This document shows positions 4,386 to 8,175 of a stretch of 8,175 nt of DNA, piece by piece; position 1 is the first letter of the stretch; the number at the start of each line of letters is the position of its first letter. Under the pieces are notes generated by a model. That model did no database searches, was not told where the DNA came from, and worked only from the letters and a program-made list of their open reading frames with translations. Source of the DNA: DASUMF01 sp040510575 (GTDB lineage Bacteria > Actinomycetota > Acidimicrobiia > IMCC26256 > DASPTH01); the NCBI GenBank assembly GCA_040510575.1, contig JBEVIU010000045.1, positions 1 to 8,175 on the forward strand, given 5' to 3'. A program made the translations under genes and the position numbers.

Positions 4386-7300
4386 ATGGCGACCATCCCG
4401 GGCGACCGGGGCTACGGCGGTGAGGGCTACGCCGAGCTCCACTGCCACACCAACTTCTCGTTTCTCGACGGTGCCAGCCACCCTGAGGCGCTGGTCGAGG
4501 AGGCGGCGCGGCTCGGGCTGGCCGGGCTGGCCGTCACTGATCACGACGGCTTCTACGGCGTGGTGCGCTTCGCGCTCGCGGCGGCCGACCACGCGCTCCC
4601 GACCGTGTTCGGCACCGAGCTCACGCTCGGTATCACGAAGCCTACGAACGGTGAGCCCGATCCTGAGGGGGAACATCTCGTGGTGCTCGCCGAAGGGCCG
4701 GTGGGGTACGCGCGGCTCGCGCGCGCGATCAGCGAGGCGCAGATGGCGGGAGAGAAGGGCGCGCCGCGCAGTGCGATCCCCGCGCTCGCCGATCTCGCGC
4801 GTGCGCCCGTGCATCTCCACCCCGACGCGAGCGCATGCAACGACACATGGTTCGTGCTCACCGGCTGTCGCAAGGGAACCGTGCCCGCCGCCTTGGTGCG
4901 CGACGGTCCAGCCGCGGCGCGCCGCGCGCTCGACGAGTTGGTCGATGCCTTCTCGCGCGAGCGCGTGCTGGTGGAGCTGTGGGATCACGGCGACCCGCTC
5001 GACCGTCACCGCAACGACGCGCTCGCGCAGGTGGCGATCGCGGCCAACGTCGACGTGATCGCCACGAACAACGTGCACTACGCCACCCCCGCGCAACGCC
5101 CACTCGCCACCGCGCTCGCCGCGGTGCGCGCCCGCCGCTCGCTCGACGAGATCGACGGCTGGTTGCCAGCGTCGCCCTTCGCGCACCTCCGCAGCGCGGG
5201 GGAGCAGGCGCGCCGCTTCGCGCGCTGGCCCGGTGCAGTGGAGCGCACCGTCGACATCGCGCGCGCCTGCGCGTTCGACCTCCGGCTCGCGTCCCCGGAG
5301 CTGCCCGATCACGACGTCCCTGACGGCCACACCGAGATGACCTGGCTGCGCGAGCTCACGACGCGTGGTGCTGCCGTCCGCTATCCGAGCACGCATCCCG
5401 ACCACGAGCAGGCAATGGGTCAGATCGCGCACGAGCTCGACGTGATCGAGCAGCTCAACTTCCCCGGGTACTTCCTCGTACTCGTCGACATCGTCGAGTT
5501 CTGCCGCGTGCACGACATCTACTGCCAGGGTCGCGGCAGCGCGGCGAACAGCGCGGTGTGTTACGCGCTCGGTGTCACCAAGGCCGACGCCGTCGCGCTC
5601 GGCCTGTTGTTCGAGCGCTTCCTCTCGCTCGAGCGCGACGGTCCGCCCGACATCGACCTCGACATCGAGCACCAACGCCGCGAGGAGGTGATCCAGTACG
5701 TCTACGACAAGCACGGCCGCGAACGCGCCGCGCAGGTGGCGAACGTGATCACCTACCGGCCGCGCTCCGCGCTGCGCGAGATGGCGAAGGCCACTGGGAT
5801 GTCGCCCGGGCAGGCCGACGCGATCACCAAGTGGGTCGACCGCTGGGGTCATTCGACGAGCTCGTTCGACGGCCTGCAGGCCGACGAAGGCGCGCCGCCG
5901 GTGCCGCCGCTCACCCTCTCGTTGGCGGAGCAGGTGCTGGATTTTCCGCGCCACCTCGGCATCCACTCGGGGGGGATGGTGATGGCCGACCGTCCCCTGG
6001 TGGAGTTCTGTCCCGTCGAGTGGGCGCGCATGGAGAACCGCTCGGTGCTGCAGTGGGACAAGGACGACTGTGCGTCGGCCGGCCTGGTGAAGTTCGACCT
6101 GCTGGGGCTCGGGATGCTCACGATGCTGCACCTGGCCGTCGACCTCGTGCGCGAGCACGAAGGGGTGGAGATCGATCTTGCGACGATCCCGCAGGAGCCC
6201 GAGGTGTACGCGCTGCTGTGCGCGGCCGACACCGTCGGTGTGTTCCAGGTGGAGAGCCGCGCGCAGATGGCCACGCTGCCGCGCCTGCGCCCGGAGACGT
6301 TCTACGACCTCGTGGTGGAGGTCGCGCTCATCCGTCCCGGTCCCATCCAGGGTGGGTCGGTGCATCCCTATCTGCGGCGGCGCAACGGCCAGGAGGCGGT
6401 GACGTACCCGCATCCATTGCTCGAGCCGTGCCTGAAGAAGACGCTCGGCGTGCCGCTGTTCCAGGAGCAACTCATGCAGATGGCGATCGACGTGGCCGGG
6501 TTCACGCCGGGGGAATCCGACAAGTTGCGTCAGGCGATGGGCTCGAAGCGGTCGCGGGTGCGCATGGCCGCGATGCGCGAGCGACTGCTGCAAGGGATGG
6601 CCGAGCGCGGCATCACCGGCGACGTGGCCGACGAGATCGCGAAGAAGCTCGAGGCGTTCGCCGACTTCGGATTCCCCGAGAGCCACTCGGTGAGCTTCGC
6701 CTACCTCGTGTACTCGAGCTCGTGGATCAAGTTGCACTACCCGGCCGAGTTCGCGTGCTCGTTGCTCAACGCGCAACCGATGGGCTTCTACTCGCCGCAC
6801 ACCATCGTGCGCGACGCGGTGCGTCACGGGGTGGAGATGCTCGGGCCGTGTGTCGCGATGTCGCGCCGCGACTGCACGTTGGAGCCGCGCAGTGGTGACG
6901 CCGGCCCGGTGGGTCGACCAAAGCCTGGTTGGCACGCGGATCCGTCGATCCACGCGGTGCGGGTGGGGCTGCGGTACGTGCGCGGGCTGTCCGACACGTT
7001 GCTCGATCGCATCGACGACGCGCGCGACGAGGCACCGTTCGTGGATCTCGAGGATTTCACCCGTCGCACGAGCGCGCCGTCGGATGCGCTGGAGTCGCTC
7101 GCGACCGCCGGCGCGTTCGGATGCTTCGACCGATCACGCCGCGCCGCACTGTGGGCGGCAGGCGCGTTGCGCGACGCGCGGCCCGGCACGCTCCCGGGGC
7201 TCGTCACGGGGGTGGACGCGCCGGCGTTGCCGGGGATGAGTGAGACCGAGGAAACGGCGGCCGACCTGTGGGCGACCGGGATGTCGACGGCGCGGCACCC

Positions 7301-7655
7301 GACCGAGCTGGTGCGCGCCGCGTTGGTGGCGCGGGGGATCGTGACCGCGGGGGAGCTGCGGGAGCTCCCTGATCGCTCCGTGGTGGATGTCGCGGGAGTG
7401 GTCACGCACCGCCAACAGCCGCAGACGTCGAAGGGCGTGGTGTTCATCAACCTCGAAGACGAGACGGGGCTGGTGAACGTGATCTGCACCCCCGACGTGT
7501 GGAAGCGGTTCCGGCGGGTGGCGCGCACTGCACCCGCATTGGAGGTGCGGGGCGTGCTCGAGCGGCACCAGGGGGTGATCAACGTGCTCGCCCGTCGGGT
7601 GGTGGCGCTCCCGTTGCGGTTGGACGAGCACCTCCACTCCCGCGACTTCCGGTGA
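4386..7655 (+). CDS. dnaE2: Error-prone DNA polymerase III alpha-type subunit DnaE2, 1089 aa
   Basis: A C-family polymerase for damage-induced translesion synthesis and mutagenesis, normally working with ImuA' and ImuB. The PHP domain (about 16-235) has ELHCHTNFSFLDGASHP (17-33) and VTDHDG (50-55). The palm carries GRGSAANS (382-389) and PDIDLDIE (421-428), giving catalytic D424 and D426; the third aspartate, D571, lies in VKFDLLGL. GVFQVESRAQM (~618) and RPGPIQGGSVHPY (~649) are typical DnaE2 segments, followed by FADFGFPESHS. An OB fold (about 999-1074) precedes the SRDFR end. Length matches DnaE2 rather than the longer DnaE1, and no beta-clamp-like extension follows. Eight of nine PHP metal-ligand positions are kept, but N229 replaces Asp in NNVHY. 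The ATG at 4386 fits the LexA-controlled, probably leaderless promoter. No imuA' or imuB lies adjacent within the window. The frame is intact. Confidence 0.96.
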   Translation: MATIPGDRGYGGEGYAELHCHTNFSFLDGASHPEALVEEAARLGLAGLAVTDHDGFYGVVRFALAAADHALPTVFGTELTLGITKPTNGEPDPEGEHLVVLAEGPVGYARLARAISEAQMAGEKGAPRSAIPALADLARAPVHLHPDASACNDTWFVLTGCRKGTVPAALVRDGPAAARRALDELVDAFSRERVLVELWDHGDPLDRHRNDALAQVAIAANVDVIATNNVHYATPAQRPLATALAAVRARRSLDEIDGWLPASPFAHLRSAGEQARRFARWPGAVERTVDIARACAFDLRLASPELPDHDVPDGHTEMTWLRELTTRGAAVRYPSTHPDHEQAMGQIAHELDVIEQLNFPGYFLVLVDIVEFCRVHDIYCQGRGSAANSAVCYALGVTKADAVALGLLFERFLSLERDGPPDIDLDIEHQRREEVIQYVYDKHGRERAAQVANVITYRPRSALREMAKATGMSPGQADAITKWVDRWGHSTSSFDGLQADEGAPPVPPLTLSLAEQVLDFPRHLGIHSGGMVMADRPLVEFCPVEWARMENRSVLQWDKDDCASAGLVKFDLLGLGMLTMLHLAVDLVREHEGVEIDLATIPQEPEVYALLCAADTVGVFQVESRAQMATLPRLRPETFYDLVVEVALIRPGPIQGGSVHPYLRRRNGQEAVTYPHPLLEPCLKKTLGVPLFQEQLMQMAIDVAGFTPGESDKLRQAMGSKRSRVRMAAMRERLLQGMAERGITGDVADEIAKKLEAFADFGFPESHSVSFAYLVYSSSWIKLHYPAEFACSLLNAQPMGFYSPHTIVRDAVRHGVEMLGPCVAMSRRDCTLEPRSGDAGPVGRPKPGWHADPSIHAVRVGLRYVRGLSDTLLDRIDDARDEAPFVDLEDFTRRTSAPSDALESLATAGAFGCFDRSRRAALWAAGALRDARPGTLPGLVTGVDAPALPGMSETEETAADLWATGMSTARHPTELVRAALVARGIVTAGELRELPDRSVVDVAGVVTHRQQPQTSKGVVFINLEDETGLVNVICTPDVWKRFRRVARTAPALEVRGVLERHQGVINVLARRVVALPLRLDEHLHSRDFR

Positions 7656-7689
7656 GTGGAGGCGCCAAGACCGGTCGCGACCTTCTCGG

Positions 7690-7736
7690 ATTTCTCGTAT
7701 TTTCCCGATTTTCTTCGGGATCTGCCCGGATCGGGC
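7690..7736 (+). other. T-rich tract with two short hairpins between dnaE2 and the DUF222 gene
   Basis: The 7656-7763 interval holds three imperfect, roughly 10-nt-spaced copies of an ATTTTCYCG-like unit (7690-7718), unusually AT-rich here. Two small inverted repeats follow: CCCGA (7704-7708) with TCGGG (7715-7719), 6-nt loop; and GCCCG (7724-7728) with CGGGC (7732-7736), 3-nt loop. The stems could form a weak terminator for dnaE2, but no T-run follows them. Alternatively the tract is part of the next gene's promoter. Confidence 0.35.
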
Positions 7737-7763
7737 GGATGAGTGTCATACCCGCGTGTTGTG

Positions 7764-8175
7764 ATGGTCTCGATGTACAGCGTGACCGATCACCTCGACG
7801 ATCTCGACGAGCTGCGGTGCCGGGAGACTGCCTGGCTCGAAGCACGCCACGACGAGTTGACGCGGGAGATCCGCCGCATGCACGCAGAGGATCTGAAGGT
7901 GGTCGCGATCCTCGATGAGCGGGGCCGCAGCGCCGATGCCCTCGCCGCGCGCGACGGGATCACGGTGCGCGCTGCACGCGAGAAAGTCGCCACCGCACGG
8001 GCGCTCGAGTCACTCCCTCATGTCGCCGCGGCCGCGCACGCAGGCGCACTCTCGGAGGAGCAGCTCGCGTCGGTCGCGCGACTCGCCGACGAGGCTTCGG
8101 ATGCGGAGTGGGCGCAGCGGGCGCCGAACATCTCGCCGGTGGATTTGGCGAAGATGGTCCGCACCGCCCGCAAGC
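7764..8175 (+). CDS. DUF222/13E12-type HNH endonuclease-family protein, N-terminal part, runs off the window
   Basis: The open frame continues past the right edge, so only about 137 N-terminal residues are seen. From ATG 7764 the product starts MVSMYSVTDHLDDLDELRCR, passes through a helical, charged segment (ETAWLEARHDELTREIRRMH), then shows the DUF222 signature: LAARDGITVRAAREKVATAR, ALESLPHVAAAAHAGALSEE, QLASVARLADEASDAEW. DUF222 proteins, abundant and multicopy in actinobacteria, usually end in an HNH nuclease domain, which would lie outside the window. Their role is unclear; many are linked to mobile elements (13E12 REP family). Start choice is uncertain: GTG 7743, ATG 7764 and ATG 7773 are in frame after a stop at 7740-7742, and none has a good Shine-Dalgarno. 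It reads in the same direction as dnaE2, 108 bp downstream. Confidence 0.8.
   Translation, partial: MVSMYSVTDHLDDLDELRCRETAWLEARHDELTREIRRMHAEDLKVVAILDERGRSADALAARDGITVRAAREKVATARALESLPHVAAAAHAGALSEEQLASVARLADEASDAEWAQRAPNISPVDLAKMVRTARK

Noticed and set aside
3757..5058. 433-codon plus-strand frame spanning the hemerythrin gene, the promoter and the start of dnaE2
   Set aside because: It crosses two real genes and the SOS promoter; the second half is Arg/Ser-rich, typical of an out-of-frame reading.
5558..6898. 446-codon plus-strand frame inside dnaE2
   Set aside because: It is wholly within dnaE2 in another frame, with Arg/Ala/Gly-rich low-complexity translation.
4185..6953. 922-codon minus-strand open frame opposite dnaE2
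   Set aside because: It lies opposite the strongly supported DnaE2 gene; its product is rich in His, Arg, Glu and Val with no recognisable motif. Long antisense frames are expected opposite genes with G/C-rich third positions.
7739..7918. ATG at 7739 as the start of a gene after dnaE2
   Set aside because: Its frame gives an Arg-rich product without features, while the neighbouring frame encodes a clear DUF222 sequence.

Overview
The window reads as chromosomal DNA of a high-GC actinobacterium. Third codon positions are strongly G/C, several starts are GTG, and an actinobacterial-type LexA site sits in front of a DnaE2 polymerase gene. An F420-type reductase homologue and a DUF222 (HNH endonuclease) gene also fit Actinomycetota. 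Acidimicrobiia is possible, but nothing here proves the class. No tRNA, rRNA, CRISPR array, insertion sequence or phage gene was seen.

Left part (1-2050): a minus-strand pair encodes a TetR-family repressor and a small deazaflavin (F420)-type reductase joined by a 4-nt GTGA overlap. A SAM-dependent methyltransferase diverges from them. The 61-bp divergent gap is AT-rich and holds a 29-bp imperfect palindrome, the likely TetR operator. Below the reductase, an open frame with no usable start codon looks like the last ~35 codons of an ABC-transporter ATPase, possibly the scar of a rearrangement.

Middle (2050-4314): an AMP-forming acyl-CoA synthetase on the minus strand converges on the methyltransferase with 1 nt between the stop codons. 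Upstream of it is a ~150-bp interval with only a doubtful 41-codon ORF, then a minus-strand hemerythrin (HHE) protein with its di-iron ligands in place.

Right part (4315-8175): the HHE gene and dnaE2 diverge from a 71-bp gap. It contains a near-consensus LexA (SOS) box lying exactly between a plausible -35 and -10. The -10 is only 10 nt from the dnaE2 ATG and there is no Shine-Dalgarno, so the dnaE2 mRNA is probably leaderless. DnaE2 (1089 aa) looks intact: the three palm aspartates are visible, and eight of nine PHP metal-ligand positions are kept, with Asn replacing the ninth (Asp). imuA'/imuB are not adjacent. After a short T-rich interval with two small hairpins, a DUF222/HNH-type gene starts and runs off the right edge.

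The two most informative signals are the SOS-controlled promoter of dnaE2, possibly shared with the hemerythrin gene, and the TetR operator between the reductase and methyltransferase transcription units. I see no clearly new multi-gene system; the proteins belong to known families and the interest is in the regulatory architecture.
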